Of a stretch of DNA of 64,000 nucleotides, positions 1 to 12,299 are shown piece by piece. Source of the DNA: Incurvaria masculella (Eukaryota; Arthropoda; Insecta; Lepidoptera; Incurvariidae); NCBI GenBank assembly GCA_946894095.1, contig OX335642.1, positions 29,895,021 through 29,959,020 of the forward strand, in the 5' to 3' direction. The notes below the pieces were generated by a model. It was given only the letters and a program-made list of their open reading frames with translations. It ran no database searches and was not told the origin of the DNA. Position 1 is the stretch's first letter, and each line of letters starts with the position of its first letter. The position numbers and the translations under genes were made by a program.

Positions 1-164
1 TAAATCTTTTTTAGCCATTCTAAGTAAAAATATATGAATTACTTACGAATATTCTGAAAAAATGTGTCAATGGAATTGTGGGCGTAGTTGGTCCAATATC
101 CGTCGGCTTGTATATCTACCAAACCTCCTGTAATGCTATTAGCCCAACACATCACATCGAAATT

Positions 165-325
165 ACGTGCCATGCCACGCCACATTGAACTTCGAATCAC
201 TTTTATTCAATGCGATGGAACCAACATATTAGTTAGTCAGTAACGAAGGGGACCTACAGATTCACGGACGACATATTCCTTAGTCGCCTCTTGCTGCATT
301 TCCTTCCGTGAATGCCGGTTAGAAA
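165..325 (-). mobile_element. SINE-A body remnant
   Basis: Reverse-strand match to the family A SINE body described at 33,432-33,855. Recognisable pieces include 'cattgaacttcgaatcac', 'caatgcgatggaaccaac' and 'ggggacctacagattcacg'. It carries internal deletions and many substitutions, so it is an old copy. No head is visible. Confidence 0.55.
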
Positions 326-1714
326 TGCAGAGGGACCGCTTGTACAATTTGTGCAGGAAACCTCACTCCTTTTACGATACTTTAAATGTAAGTGTATTTT
401 TCTCCAATTCTGTTTTTTATTTCATTCGAAATGATGCATACGAGTATAATATAATATCTTTCTTTTTATATATTTATAATATATAATAAATTTAAATTAT
501 ATATAATATATATAAATAATTTTCTGTTAAATATGAATGAAAACACAGCCGCAGTTTGTGTTTGCATTCAAATCGTTCTCTCACGGTTGTTTTATCTTTT
601 ATAGATTCTGTCAATTAAAAAATATTCATAAGATAACTAAATAACTTCAAATTTTTAATAATATCTTATGTATATTATGCAGATTATTAGAATCAATAAA
701 TTTGTTAAAATTCACATAATTGGTAGCAAACGGTGTACCCTTTTTTATAAAAAACACAGTATCAAATCTGTCTTCAAAACTTATTCACTTTTCGCACTAA
801 TGTTTTTTAATCTCACTTTATAAATGTCACAGAGTCTTATGAATAAACGCGCTCGATCAAAGAGTTCGCACAGTCCAGGATCACCCGAGACAAAAATGGC
901 GCGTTCCAAATTCAAAACTGTCGAGAATTATAGCGTCTTCTCGGCCGAGCCGATGGCTTGCGTTTGCGCGACTAGAGAGAGGCGTGTGTGTGAGTGTGTG
1001 TGATATGTGATGGGATTCGTACGGATGGATCTTAATAATCATAGATTTACGCCCGATTGCAGGAAGAGATGTCGAAGTTAAGGCTCCAACTGAGTGCAGC
1101 GTAAAATCGGTTATTGGTGTTCTGAAAAAATAGGGCGGGGCACGGCTAGTCAGGAATCATCCAATAGCTTTCATTCTCACGATGTCGATGTCTCAGGTAT
1201 TTTTTTGTGAGACACATGGAGTTGACTCGGCTGCCCTTCTTGCAGTCCGTAAAAAGATACAAATTTAATCATACGTCGATGTTGAATTTGCATTTCGTCT
1301 TAACAATTAAAAAATGTTCAAACTAATAGTACTCATCCAAGGAAATAAATATATTATAGAATATATTCAAAACTTTGGACGATAACTACGGGAATATGAA
1401 ATAAAAATATTTCCTTACCTGTGGCTTGTACTATTTCCGTTATTTTGCATAAAAAATCAAATTAACGTAATATTTTTTTAGTGGGTTAATTCAAATATTC
1501 AAAATTATATTTTTAATTCACAAGGCGTACATCTCATTTTCATTTCATTAAACTAATTAAAACTTTTTTGGTAGTCAAACTTCACTAAGCTACGTCAAAA
1601 ACTGATAGATCCGCGGATTCGATCAACTCAGCAAATAAAAATCCGTAAAGAAACTTTACTGGTTTTCAGTCCACAGTAATGAAATAAATACTTAGATCTA
1701 AATGCAAAAACCGT
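326..1714. other. No gene seen; AT-rich with a GT microsatellite
   Basis: There is no supported coding region. The stretch holds an AT-only run at about 470-525 and a short (GT)n tract at 981-1002. Open frames here are short and poor in coding character. Confidence 0.5.
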
Positions 1715-1893
1715 TGGAGTAACCGTGTCCTTCCCTGGCGGCCATGGACAGGAACGACGTGGCCCGACGATCCAACCAGGTGGGACGACGACATCAAGTG
1801 CGTCGGCGGAAAGCAGTGGTTCAGTGGTCTGAGGACTGGAGAAAAAAAATGGAGAGGCATATGTCCAGCAGTGGACGCAAACACGCTGACTAA
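1715..1893 (+). mobile_element. LINE 3'-end fragment (QQW family), copy 1
   Basis: A 5'-truncated LINE tail. One frame gives a peptide like DDPTRWDDDIKCVGGKQWF, and a shifted frame gives EAYVQQWT followed by a stop. These match the conserved C-terminus of a common insect LINE ORF2 family. Copies at 2,262, 10,436 and 26,800 share 'gtgcgtcggcggaaagcagt' or 'gtatgtccagcagtggacg'. Frameshifts show it is dead. Confidence 0.5.
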
Positions 1894-2261
1894 GTAAATG
1901 CAAAAAAACATGGAAAATGGTAATGGATACCAATTCAATAAATACATAATAATAATTAGGGCAAAATATTACCAATAAAAATAACCAATAAAATAAAATA
2001 AAACCATAGAAAACACAGACTATTAATATACAAAATAAAATGAAATCAAACACAACAAATGAAAATGCGCACACACACAAATCAATCAAGCAATTGAAAA
2101 GCCACTATGGAAATAATTAGGTACAATGGTAATTACTAGAATTGCTACCAAATAATTTCACTTTACGCAATATGTTGATGGATTTTATATTTCTATTGAG
2201 GCATACGAAGCCATGCTTGGGACATGGTGCGTAACGACGCAATCCGCCGACGTACCAAAGT

Positions 2262-2447
2262 AGTCGATATTGTATACCGGGTGGCCGGACACTGGCGGCC
2301 GTGGACAAGAAAACGGAGTGTGGGAAGTGTGCCTCGGCGGAAAGCAGTGGTTCCGTACCGCTGAGAGCCGGGAGGACTGCAAGAAAACTGGAGAGGCGTA
2401 TGTCCAGCAGTGGACGCTAACATGCTGGCTGACTGACTGACATACAT
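2262..2447 (+). mobile_element. LINE 3'-end fragment (QQW family), copy 2
   Basis: Same family as 1,715. It keeps 'actggcggccgtggacaag', the GGKQW region, and 'gtccagcagtggacgctaac'. It ends in 'ctggctgactgactgac', the short tandem tail expected at a LINE 3' terminus. It is 5'-truncated and frameshifted. Confidence 0.55.
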
Positions 2448-3084
2448 TCATAAGATATTGACAAGCAAACAAAAAACTGACTAGCAAAAGCTGACTAAAG
2501 ATTAAGCACAACCAAATCGTAGTGATCCCCCGCCATTATCAGCCTCCGTGTGTGAGAATCGAGCGACTTAAATGCTCTAGCTTTCGTGACTGGCTTTTGA
2601 TACCGAGAACGTGGTACTAAAATTACCCTTAATGGCAACACTGTGTAAACGTTTAGATTACAAATACCAGTTTCTGAAGTCTAGTTTATCGTTCAATATT
2701 GTAATTCAATGTCACACATATTGTAAGGTTTTACTGTGATCCGTTGCACTGTAAAGTTAAGGTTTCACAACTACTTACATATTCAAGACAGTTGATATTG
2801 GGTTTAGAAAATAAACAGATACTTCATGAATGCCTGCATTAATGTGGCAGGTAGCGATAATGGACATAGGCTTTGCAAAATAAACTGATATTTGTCATGA
2901 ACTGTTGCATTCTGCATGAACGGTATATTTATGTGAAGTAATATTAATTTAATGTATTCATCGATGTTATTTCTTTTATAATCAACGATAAATACTTGAT
3001 ATTTATGTTACAAGGAATTACAATAATGTATTTACACAAACGGGTACCCATAACCCGTATGTCTGTGAGCAGTGGCAAACAAAT
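2448..3084. other. No gene or repeat recognised
   Basis: AT-rich sequence with no open frame, RNA gene or matching repeat that I could support. Confidence 0.4.
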
Positions 3085-3360
3085 TGTAAACTTAGACTAA
3101 GTGGACGTTGAAAAAAATTCAGCAAAGTTTCTTGCCAGTTCTTCTTCGCCGTGAATGCTGAACTGGCTAATGATAAAATATGACAAATCCGGGTGCACTG
3201 TCCTGGGTATGTATTCTTGGCATTCAGTAATTGCGGATTCAGTAGAGTTAACCGAAGAAGAATTTACTTTGACATTACTGTTAACTCTACTGAATCCGCA
3301 ATGACTGAATGCCAAGAATACACCCCCTGACTGTGGATAATGAACAAATAATAAAAACAA
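3085..3360 (+). repeat. Dispersed repeat containing a 42-bp-arm fold-back
   Basis: The flanks ('cttagactaagtggacgttg', 'atatgacaaatccgggtgc', 'tgtggataatgaac') match 31,885-31,995, so this is a dispersed element. Unlike that copy, it contains an inverted repeat: arms 3,211-3,252 and 3,280-3,321 match at 41 of 42 positions around a 27-base spacer. The fold-back looks like a later insertion or inverted duplication inside the element. Confidence 0.65.
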
Positions 3361-3674
3361 CAACAACAATAAGACGAAAAACGGTTCTCATATTTTTATG
3401 GTTATAATGTTATGCGTGCAATTTCATACTTGTTCTGTTACAAAAGCGAGCTAGTGCTATGTCTATTCCAGGATTTAAAAAGCATATAACCCAACGTAGT
3501 TATTCCCTGTCACATTGTAACAGGGGTATCAGAGATTTTTCGTTTGGATTTCACGTAAAAGTGCCGCCCGGATCCCGTATCATCGCAATGAATGAACAAT
3601 GGTCAAAGCGGCAATGAAAAGTTTCATGGCCTGCATGAAATTGCATTTAGCCGTGCAATATACAACTGGTAAGG

Positions 3675-4078
3675 CAGCTCGTAGCCTAGTGGCGCGGGGA
3701 CTGGCCTAGCGTACCAGAGGCCTGGATTCAATACCGACATGCACCACTGTCTTACTTTTTCCGAGTTCTATAAGTGCATTTCGTCACGAATGGTAGCTGC
3801 TCCATGGTTCGGAATCCATGTAAAACTGTAGGTCCTCTTCCCCTACTAGGTGATAGGGTTTAAGCCCGCCCGGGTTGGTACCATCGCATTGGATGAAAGA
3901 TGGTCGAAGCGGCAATGAAAAATTGTCCGTGTTTTCCATCCAGTTTAATGTAGCCGTGCTCATAAAGGGAAGGTCCTGGCATGGCACCTAACTCCTTCGG
4001 GAATGTGGTGTATTTGGCTAATATCATAACGGTAGTTGTGTGGTATTAGCCATCCATGTCAGGTCGCATAAAAAAAAT
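3675..4078 (+). mobile_element. SINE-A, tRNA-headed, near full length
   Basis: The tRNA-like head (about 3,675-3,740) has an A-box-like 'tagcctagtggcgcgggg' and a B-box-like 'ggattcaatacc'. The family A body follows in order and ends in 'ggtcgcataaaaaaaa'. Promoter boxes and A-rich end are both present, so this copy was recently mobile on a genomic scale. Confidence 0.85.
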
Positions 4079-4371
4079 CCTTGTTCCCATGTGTTGAGCT
4101 AATATAAATGACAGTACATAGTTTTGGTACTAGCCATGTCCGGTAACATGGCATAGTTTGCTACAAAATCTTTTTAACGTTTATAATTTCTATTGTTTAT
4201 TTATAAGTATTTATAATCAGAATTATTAAAATGACCATGATAATCTAGTATCATAAAGCCCTTAACTAATTATTACCTTGACATATTTAGCTTAGTTTTA
4301 TTTATTTAGTTTTGACGATGGTATATGCCAGAAATTGTATTTTTGCTATTGTTCAGTTTATGCCCTAACTA

Positions 4372-4676
4372 GCTGAGGTACCCGGCTCCGCTCGGGTCGA
4401 TGTCGTTTTTGACTGATTGCGGGCTGGTCAAGTTCAGCCTGCATTTGCAATTTAAGCGGAAAAATTTAATTATTTAGGCCATCACATTAGAAACCTCAAA
4501 AATAACAGTATTTATCCACTATTTCATGGATGTTATTATACATATAAACCTTCCTCTTCAATCACTCTATCTATTAAAAAAAACCGCATCAAAATCCGTT
4601 GCGTAGTTTTAAAGATTTAAGCGTACATAGGGATTTAAGGACAGAGAAAGCGACTTTGTTTTATACTCTGTAGTGA
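4372..4676 (+). mobile_element. RTE-like 3'-end repeat (chimeric copy)
   Basis: It starts with a block like 'gctgaggtacccggctccg', seen again near 57,880 and in reverse at 58,480. It continues into the 3' half of the repeat at 32,477-33,066, ending 'ttttatactctgtagtga'. It has no coding potential. The assignment to an RTE-type LINE tail is tentative. Confidence 0.5.
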
Positions 4677-5329
4677 TGTAAATGCTTATTATCACCTTAA
4701 AATAAGACAAAAATATCTGTCCTAGTGTAGCTTTTCTATCAATTTGACAAAAAGAAATACAAATACTAATACATGAAAAAAGAAACAATAGAAAATATGA
4801 TCGTTGCACTAACTGGTTAAAATTAATTGCATATTTGTTTCATTAAATCATGATTAGTTAAATATTTTAACCACAACGCAAATAAAAGAACGAGAAAACA
4901 TTCAGTGACCTCGACGCGAGTCGACGACCCCAAGGTATCCCAGAATTCAGAGACCCTACAACTACAAAGAAGTATAGGGTCTCTGTCTGTGCTATGTCGT
5001 CTTTAGCATATAGGTATCAACCCGTTCTACAATCGCTCAACGCGGAATATACAGCTAATACACCCATTCAATGGCGAAAGTCCCGTAACCAACCTATCCT
5101 CTAAATCCTTTATCTAAATGCTCAGTAAACAGTAAAATGCAGGAGTGCATTAGTATAGCGCATAGGGTGTATTTTCCCCAAAGCACAACCTAGGGTCCTT
5201 TAAACATAGTGTGAAGGAGTCGGTCGGCATGCCTTTCGCATGCACTGTGAAAGTTCCTTGGCATCTTCGGGCTTATGTTAGGTGCTGGCGTACGCCATAT
5301 GCAACATATTATTTTGAGGATATCCAACG
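4677..5329. other. No gene recognised
   Basis: Low-complexity AT-rich DNA. A small hairpin is formed by 'cagagaccctaca' and 'tatagggtctctg' near 4,948-4,985. No coding or RNA gene is supported. Confidence 0.4.
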
Positions 5330-5700
5330 ACAGCTAAATTGAAGCATTGTAATCAGATGTTGAAATTAAACGTAAAATCCATCGGAATCAGGAATTAAGC
5401 CTTCGACCTTTGGATCACATATCCGCTGCTGTACCACCGAGCTATCCCGACAATTACGTCAGCCAACGAATGACTTAATTTTATTTGAATCGGCATAATG
5501 CTTTCCCTATCTACTACTAGATGGTGCTGGTTTCGCATATTGATTGTATGTTAAGGCATTTTGACTGCCATGAAAAAAGTAGGTATCAACCTAATTCTGC
5601 ATCTGACGAAAGTCCAGTCAAAAACTTTTTCTGATTCTACGCAGATGACGTTGGATAACCTCAAATTAATGAGAAAACCGTTATCTCGTATCCATTAAAC
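5330..5700 (-). mobile_element. SINE-B (second tRNA-like family), inverted composite
   Basis: On the minus strand a tRNA-like head reads 'attgtcgggatagctcggtg' (5,438-5,457). Its body runs leftward through 'tgattacaatgcttcaattt'. A second, plus-oriented piece of the same body ends at about 5,690 ('cctcaaattaatgag'), making a fold-back. The layout is repeated at 12,300-12,620, so the composite itself was mobile or duplicated. Confidence 0.6.
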
Positions 5701-6046
5701 ACATAAAAATATCATGTACATGCGCATTTCAAAAAAACACAAATAATCAAATATATGCTACAGACACACAAATAAATCAAGCTATTGCAATTTATTCTAA
5801 TTGCCGCTTTGGCGAGAATTCGTTGCAAATATAATTGAAAAATATTGCGTGAAGAAGCACCTGACCGGTCGGGATGGCTTTCGCAGTACGAATTAAAAAT
5901 TTGGTTGAATTATTCACAGATTACACAAATCGACTATCCAATTTTTTTTGCGGTCCTTATACAAATTAGTCACGTGATTTCAACAAAATGTATGGGCGAG
6001 GACGAAACAAAAACATCGGTAATTTTATGAGTTTAATGATTAATGG

Positions 6047-6240
6047 ATACGACATTACCGTTATCTCATTAATTTGAGTTTCAGCGACATCTACATTTGA
6101 AGCATTGTAAAAAGATTTTGAAAATAATCTAAAAAGTAAATGTCGTGACATTCGTCGGAAGCAGGATTCGAACCTGCGACTTTTGGATTACATGTCCACT
6201 GCTTGTCGGGATAGCTCAGTTGGTTAAGGTCTCTTACATG
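6047..6240 (-). mobile_element. SINE-B copy with tRNA-like head
   Basis: Minus-strand tRNA-like head with B-box 'gcaggttcgaatcctgc' (about 6,160-6,176). The body includes 'ttacaatgcttcaaatgtag' and 'gtcgctgaaactcaaatta'. Directly next to it, 6,205-6,235 is a plus-strand head piece 'gtcgggatagctcagttgg', so two heads sit head to head. It is not a functional tRNA: the cloverleaf is incomplete. Confidence 0.65.
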
Positions 6241-6934
6241 TGAACCCAGATTCAGCAATTTACCTTATCGTGACCAAAAATGTCGTGACCTCCCGGAATA
6301 TTACCAATAAGACTTTTCTCAGTATATTTCTATTCCCGCGCACATCCGTTTATTTTCACGTGAAGTCCTCACATTACTTGATTCAATATTATTTTGACTT
6401 TACAAAACAACAAAGTAATAATATTTTTTTGTGAATTAGTGTTGTTGCAAGTCCAATCCAATTAATTTTAGAAAATCGACAAGAACGAAACATGTTCATT
6501 GCATAAGACATGTTTTCTTTCACCGTGCGATCTCTTCGCTGCGTATTTTGGTTGCAAATGTGAATTTACCGACGCAAATATCACGCTACAACTGCCATCT
6601 TCTGGTTACAACCGGCTTATTCTTCCATTGGACAGATAAATGAATAGAGTTAACGTTCTCATGTTTAGTTGATTTTAATTTACCTTTTCTAAATAGAAAA
6701 CAATTCCATATTAACACAAAATATTTGCATCTAGACGCTTGATGTCAGCATTGTGCTCTGAGGTTATTGATGTGCAAAAATAATAACTTAGCAATCAATG
6801 CATACCTGTATTTCATCTAGGTATGTGGTCCCACTGTTTTTCTGATCGTACCTGTTGTAAGAGACGACTGAGGGATTTATCGTTCTTGGGCAGATTCTAC
6901 GTAAAACAATGCCCCCTTCCTTGCTAACCTCGGT
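6241..6934. other. No gene recognised
   Basis: No open frame with coding character, and no repeat that I can match elsewhere in the window. Confidence 0.4.
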
Positions 6935-7128
6935 GCGGTAGATTTAATCACGCCCTGGTTGGTACCATCGCATTAAATAAGCGACGGTTGAAGCGGCAAT
7001 AAAATGTCTCCATGTTTTTTAATCCAGTTCAATGTAGCCGTGCAATATAAGTGAGATCCTTCTTCCCGCGATGTGTTAGGCTAGTATCAAAAGTAGGTGT
7101 GGTATTAGCCATCCATGCCTAGTCACAT
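6935..7128 (+). mobile_element. SINE-A body and tail, 5'-truncated
   Basis: Body blocks 'ggttggtaccatcgcatt', 'gttcaatgtagccgtgcaat' and 'ggtattagccatccatgc', then 'agtcacataaaaaaat'. No head is present, as expected of a 5'-truncated retroposed copy. Confidence 0.75.
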
Positions 7129-8130
7129 AAAAAAATATTAGTTCCTCTAAATGATTATACCAATCAAACTATTTCAATTTTCCATAACTAATACAATTTG
7201 TCTTTTGTGTCATAAAAAATCCATAATTATTATTAAAAGTAATCTATAATCAATTATTGAGAACATTTTAAAAACGAAAAACACAGAAAGCTATAAAAAT
7301 AATATATTGATTATGGTCTCTACACTATGTCTTTGTCCAAAATTTGACGTTCAATAGATAGATACTTATTATAGAAACGGAACCCCGAAATAAGAAAAAA
7401 ATCTTGAGATAGGTATGGTAAAATTCAGGAATGGTTAAAACTCATTATTAAAAAAAATGCATATTACGCTGTCCCGATGCGACAAGCTGAAATCACGCAA
7501 AACATTTTTTTGGGCACGGCGAAAAATATCGTTATTTCAATTCGTGTCATATAATAATTTTGAGTAAACAAGTATTTCCAATTCCTAAACTTTCTCATTT
7601 TTACCCAAAATTCTTATTCCGGATATTACATACCATAGAAAAGTGTATAGGTTATTCCTGTCCATGCAGTTTTATCCTATTTGCTCCGTAATTTACGGTC
7701 CGATCTGAAATATTGTCATGGCAACGTTTGAAGTTCTGGAATAAAAAATAAAACTATTTTTTATTTAAACTCTTAAACAAAGTAACCCTGCACCGCCAGA
7801 CTGGCATTCGACCCGCGTGGAAACCTCGTCCCTTATTTTTATTTTATTTTTTATTTTATTTATAAGGCGCCAAAACGGTTGTACACACAAATTATTTACA
7901 GAAATAGTTAGATCAAAATTAACTACATATACAACCAGTAAAATACACACAAGTACATTACAGAATAGATACATCACATAAGTTAAAATGGAGTTATAAA
8001 CCGAAAGCAACTAATCCAGAAAATAAATAAATCCTTAAAGATTTAAGTAGAATTCCAACTTAAGGTAATTTTTATTCTTAAATGGTAATTCATTTTCTTC
8101 CATTTCAATTTATTTCACTTCTCGACACAC
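7129..8130. other. No gene recognised; T/A-rich
   Basis: Contains a low-complexity 'ttattttttattttatttat' run near 7,836-7,860. The segment 7,760-8,000 resembles a LINE 3' UTR in composition only. No coding region is supported. Confidence 0.35.
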
Positions 8131-8343
8131 TTATTTCCGTAATTTTAACACAACTGAAGCAAAAGTTGCTCTACGCACGCAAGTTTCCCAGACTTCAATA
8201 TCGGTTAGCCAATCAAAGCTATTCATGCGATGATTTTCATTCATAGCATCAACCAGAAAATAAAACGAATTTGTACCGAACCAGTTAGGTGACTTCAACT
8301 TTGGCATGCGAACATTGATTTTTTTCCACGTTATGATCATCAT
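8131..8343 (-). pseudogene. Unrecognised ORF fragment
   Basis: A 70-codon minus-strand frame with ordinary, non-repetitive composition (for example KSPNWFGTNSFYFLVDAMNE and DWLTDIEVWETCVRRATFAS). I do not recognise the family. There are no flanking exons, splice sites or partner ORFs that make it a gene. It could be a decayed transposase or helicase fragment, or simply chance. Listed only because its composition is more protein-like than its neighbours. Confidence 0.2.
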
Positions 8344-9057
8344 TTTAATGACGAATTATGGGTTTACGCCTGCGTTTGAGTCCGAAGAATGGGTTTTTTT
8401 TTTCAACTGCCTCTACATTTAACTCCACTGCTCGCTCCTCTGGTAACTAAGCATGATGGGAATAAGCATTTTATGCATGGGGAGAGAGAATCAACCTAAA
8501 CGTAGATTTAAATAACCTCAAAATCGGCTTAGTTGCTCTTAAGAGCATCCTCATACCTAAACATTTTGGACCAATTTTTGCGATTAAAACGAGGTAGCCA
8601 GAGCCCGACGTCGCTTAGTTAGAGCAGCTCGAAATAATTCTTTCTAAATGTGACCAACCCGCATAACGCGTGAAACCGGGTTTTTTATTGTTTCGTTAAA
8701 TAAATTGGGAAAAGTTAAACATGTTCTTCGCTGAATGGGTAGATAATGTTAAGATCTTTGAAATGGTATTAAAATAAATATTAGTTAATATCGATATGAG
8801 CCGCAAACTTGAAAAATAATATATTTGAGACCTGACTTCCAATTTTTTTTCCATGCATAAAATATCAATTTCTGTAACATTTTTCTTTCTATTTTGGTAG
8901 ACCGTTAGCTGGAATTATGCATGTTGTTTTTTTCATGTTCTCATTCCATAGAGATCAGGAACTTAACGCAATCAAACCATACGCATTTGCTAGTATAACC
9001 ATCTTAAATTATAAGCAGGCACACAAAGAAAGGTAATTTTTGTATTTTATAACAGTA
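8344..9057. other. No gene recognised
   Basis: AT-rich, with no matching repeats and no supported coding frame. Confidence 0.4.
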
Positions 9058-9525
9058 AGTGATGGGGTTGTGACCATGAAGTGGGTTTGTAACCGTGAGG
9101 TGAGGCTCTAACCTTGAATTATTCATGGCTCAGTGGTGCAGGGACTTGCCTGGGTCCAAATCATCGCCCTTTCACGAACCACATTATTTCTCTTACTGTG
9201 TTGGATTTCGTCACGAATGCGAGCTGCTTCAATGGTTCGGAAACCATGTAAAACTGTAGGTTCCGTTCCCCTTCTTGTCTGTACCGTCGCATTTGATGAA
9301 AATGTTACCTAACGGGTAAAATTCTCCGTGTTTTTCATCCGGTTCAATGTAGCCGTGCTCATAAAGGGTAGGTCCTGGCACGGCACCTAATTTCTTCGGG
9401 AATGTTGTGTTTTCCTATTATGTATTAGCCATCCGTGCCCAGTAGCATACATAAAATATATTGTGGTTATAATCGTGAAATGAGGTTGTAACCGTGAAGT
9501 GAGGTTGAAACCATAAAGTTCCTTA
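9058..9525. repeat. Minisatellite (about 18-19 bp unit) split by a SINE
   Basis: Degenerate tandem units of the type 'gaggttgtaaccgtgaagt' lie at 9,058-9,120 and resume at 9,463-9,525. The same unit on both sides of the SINE at 9,126-9,457 shows that the SINE landed in an existing array. Confidence 0.65.
9126..9457 (+). mobile_element. SINE-A, tRNA-headed, with degenerate head
   Basis: Body blocks 'cgtcacgaatgcgagctgct', 'ccatgtaaaactgtaggttc', 'aatgtagccgtgctcataaa' and 'tattagccatccgtgccc' are in order. The head retains 'ggctcagtggtgcagggac' but has lost a clear B box. The middle of the body is rearranged or deleted. Confidence 0.7.
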
Positions 9526-10435
9526 CGAACTGTAAGAAATTTCAAGGCGTAAGACGTAGTTAAAATTTGGCGGCTTTTAGTTATTCCTTCCTTCCCTAGG
9601 GATTCCTTTTTTAAAAGCGATTTCATAAATTTTAGCCAATAATTAAACAAAAATACCTACAGTGAAATCCCCGAATGTAATGAATTTTGTGGCGTGAATT
9701 TTTTCGGAACATTTATTCTCGGACTCGAAAACCAAAAAATATTTACTTTGCCTTCTCTACGCATCGCTGACTCTATATTTTTACATTTATCCTATTAACC
9801 TTGTCTTTATCGGAGTAGCGTATAATTACTTCGATTTAGAAAGTTAAAAGCCGTCGTGTGTTTCACTTAAGGCTTTGTAATTGACCGGTCCGAGATCCGT
9901 TGTTGTGAGTATACATTTCGGATTGCGGCAAAGGAGAGCAAGTTGTTATGATGACACGACATATGATATTTAAATTATGGTCTCGGGGTGTCCGGGTTTG
10001 AATAAAACCGACCTCATTTGTGATGTTTAGGCATCGCATTTTTCCTGTATCCTGTGTCCACTGCACTGATAAAAAAATAACAAAGAAACTTTAACCCTGG
10101 AGAGCCGTCATAGTGAATTGGTTGCAACGACAACCTTTATTTTGTCGACCATATATACAATCGAACAAAGTAATTCTAGCAAAACATACTAGACATTGTT
10201 GCGCTCGCAACTTCCACTTGGTTACACTAACAAACAGTGACCAAAGTTGTTACAGTAACAAATACGACTTTGTTTCAATGACAAAAAGCAATTGACAAAA
10301 TAAAAGCTGTCCTGAGAAATAAGCTCGATTCGTTATAGTAACAACTTATTTTGATGCTTCAACAATTTTTTGCTGACAACGTGATTTTTGTCACTTTGTC
10401 AGCCTACTTTTTTCTCAGTGTGTGTGTGTCCTACA
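9526..10435. other. No gene recognised
   Basis: No supported coding region or RNA. Short open frames here lack any recognisable motif. Confidence 0.4.
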
Positions 10436-10572
10436 CTAGCGGCCGTGGACAGGAAAACGGAGTGGGAGGACCACCCGCCAGGTGGAGCGACTGCTTCAAG
10501 TGCGTCGGCGGAAAACAGTGGCTCCGTGCCGCTGAGGACCTGAGGACTGGAGAAAAAATGGAAAGGCGTAAA
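10436..10572 (+). mobile_element. LINE 3'-end fragment (QQW family), copy 3
   Basis: Plus-strand frame includes PPARWSDCFKCVGGKQWLRAAE, closely matching the 1,715 and 2,262 copies. The element breaks off in 'gaaaaaatggaaaggcgt', before the QQW stop region. It is truncated at both ends, and the surrounding 135-codon frame is a chance extension. Confidence 0.55.
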
Positions 10573-12023
10573 ATTGTCCTCTTCATACATGTTTGTACCT
10601 ACACACAAAATGTATTTGGAGGACGAATTTGTTTTACGTCATACAACAATATGTCATTTACACACCTGGTTAAAATTTGGACCAAAGCCTCCTTTAAAAC
10701 CCGGTATAAATACAGTTCTAGTGAACGAGATCAAGTTCACGTGACTTTAAATAAATAATGTAAACCTCTTTGATTTACGTTAAATAATAATTATATTTGA
10801 TACCAAAGTGCCCATCCTCCTTTGTTCGCTTGTGTCAATTGACTGTAACTATAATCGGCGATGGTAAAAGAGACCCTTAGTCGACTACAGATTAAAATTA
10901 ATTAAAATAAATAAAGTAAAGGACATATGCGAGTCTGTAGGACATATGCTTTGTGGGACGCAGGGAAATGGTGATGACACATCTTGTAATTTTAAGTTAT
11001 ATCGATGCCCACATCTCTCAACAAGGATTATTAACTTTCTGTGAGTTTCCATTCGATTGCAACTCCGAGTGAACGGGCTGCACTAATGGGCCCACTCTTC
11101 CGAACCTGATGACGTTTCCTTTCCGTAAAGTGAAGATTGCGACAGAAATATGATAATTCCGTATTATTGTAAACAATAAAAGTCATCGAAATCGTTTTGA
11201 ATGGCGTCCAGATTCACATTGTTGAGTATATTTTTTTCTTGTGAAACATTTTGGTTTTTTGTATTTATGGAGGGAATAATTTAAATCAAATATTGTAATG
11301 TATAGTATCGAACCCGATGAAAGCTTAACACATTTCAGTTGTCAAAAATAGTTATACCTAATTGTTTGAAATTTTTAAGTTTTGCGCTTTAAAAATCATT
11401 TCATTGATTGAAATAAAACACTGTAAGAGAAAAGGCCTACAATTGTGCACTACTGATTAGAATTTAGTATGCGAACAAATTCGATTTATTTGGTACTGGA
11501 TATTTGGATTAAAAGTATTTTAGTCAAAAATCGTCATAGCTTCAAGTTTTCTACACACAGCTGTATATTCTTTTCTAATTAATTTTATAAATCACAAAAT
11601 ATTCCATTCATAGTAATAACTAAAAAATTTGCATATATAGTTTTATTTATTTTGAATCTGAAGCACATGTATTATTTTGAAGTATAAATTTAATGTTAAT
11701 TGTGGATGAACAATAGGAAGGAAGTGAATAATAATAGTGATTTTATAATATTAAAAAAAATGCCAGGACTAGGAAAACTTTCCTCCATACTATTGAAAAC
11801 CGCAACCAATTCGGTTAAGTCGTCATGCAGATCAGCGAAATCAGACACACTGAGAGTAACCTGATTTATTCAGTGATCATACAATAATATTAGTCATCGG
11901 AATCCTATTCTCGAATTTTCTGTAGCGTATTCCGAAACCGTCATAAATATTGAAATAAAATATATTCATTACGCAATACCGGGTGGTATCAGGGCCTTTT
12001 TCACATACTTCTTATTAGCTTAA
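10573..12023. other. No gene recognised
   Basis: About 1.4 kb of AT-rich sequence with no coding frame, RNA or repeat I can match. Confidence 0.4.
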
Positions 12024-12106
12024 AATCAATACCAGTACAAGATAATCAGCGCTTTAGTAATAAAGGCTTGCAATCAATACCAGTACAAGATAATCAGCGC
12101 TTTAGT
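12024..12106. repeat. 35-bp perfect direct repeat, period 48
   Basis: The 35 bases 12,024-12,058, starting 'aatcaataccagtacaag', recur without a mismatch at 12,072-12,106. The 13-base spacer and the right flank share 'aaaggc', so the duplication is very recent or maintained. Confidence 0.8.
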
Positions 12107-12299
12107 TAAAGGCCCTTGAAGTGTCAAGTAAAATAAATCAGCACTTGGTGAAAACCAGGCTTAATCAGGTATGTAATGGGCGACCCATTTTCGACTGTGA
12201 ATGGTTGAGTCAGCCATATTTGGTGTTCGTTTGAATAAAACATAGATGTTTACGAAAATAATGCGTCATAGCTTGTAAGAACGATGCGAACGAAAGGTT

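Noticed and set aside
3675..3745. tRNA-like sequence with A and B boxes
   Set aside because: It is the head of a SINE: it recurs with the same body many times, the cloverleaf does not close, and it carries a SINE body and A-rich tail.
10351..10758. 135-codon ORF as a gene
   Set aside because: Its middle is a LINE 3'-end fragment; the ends are chance extensions without splice sites or motifs.
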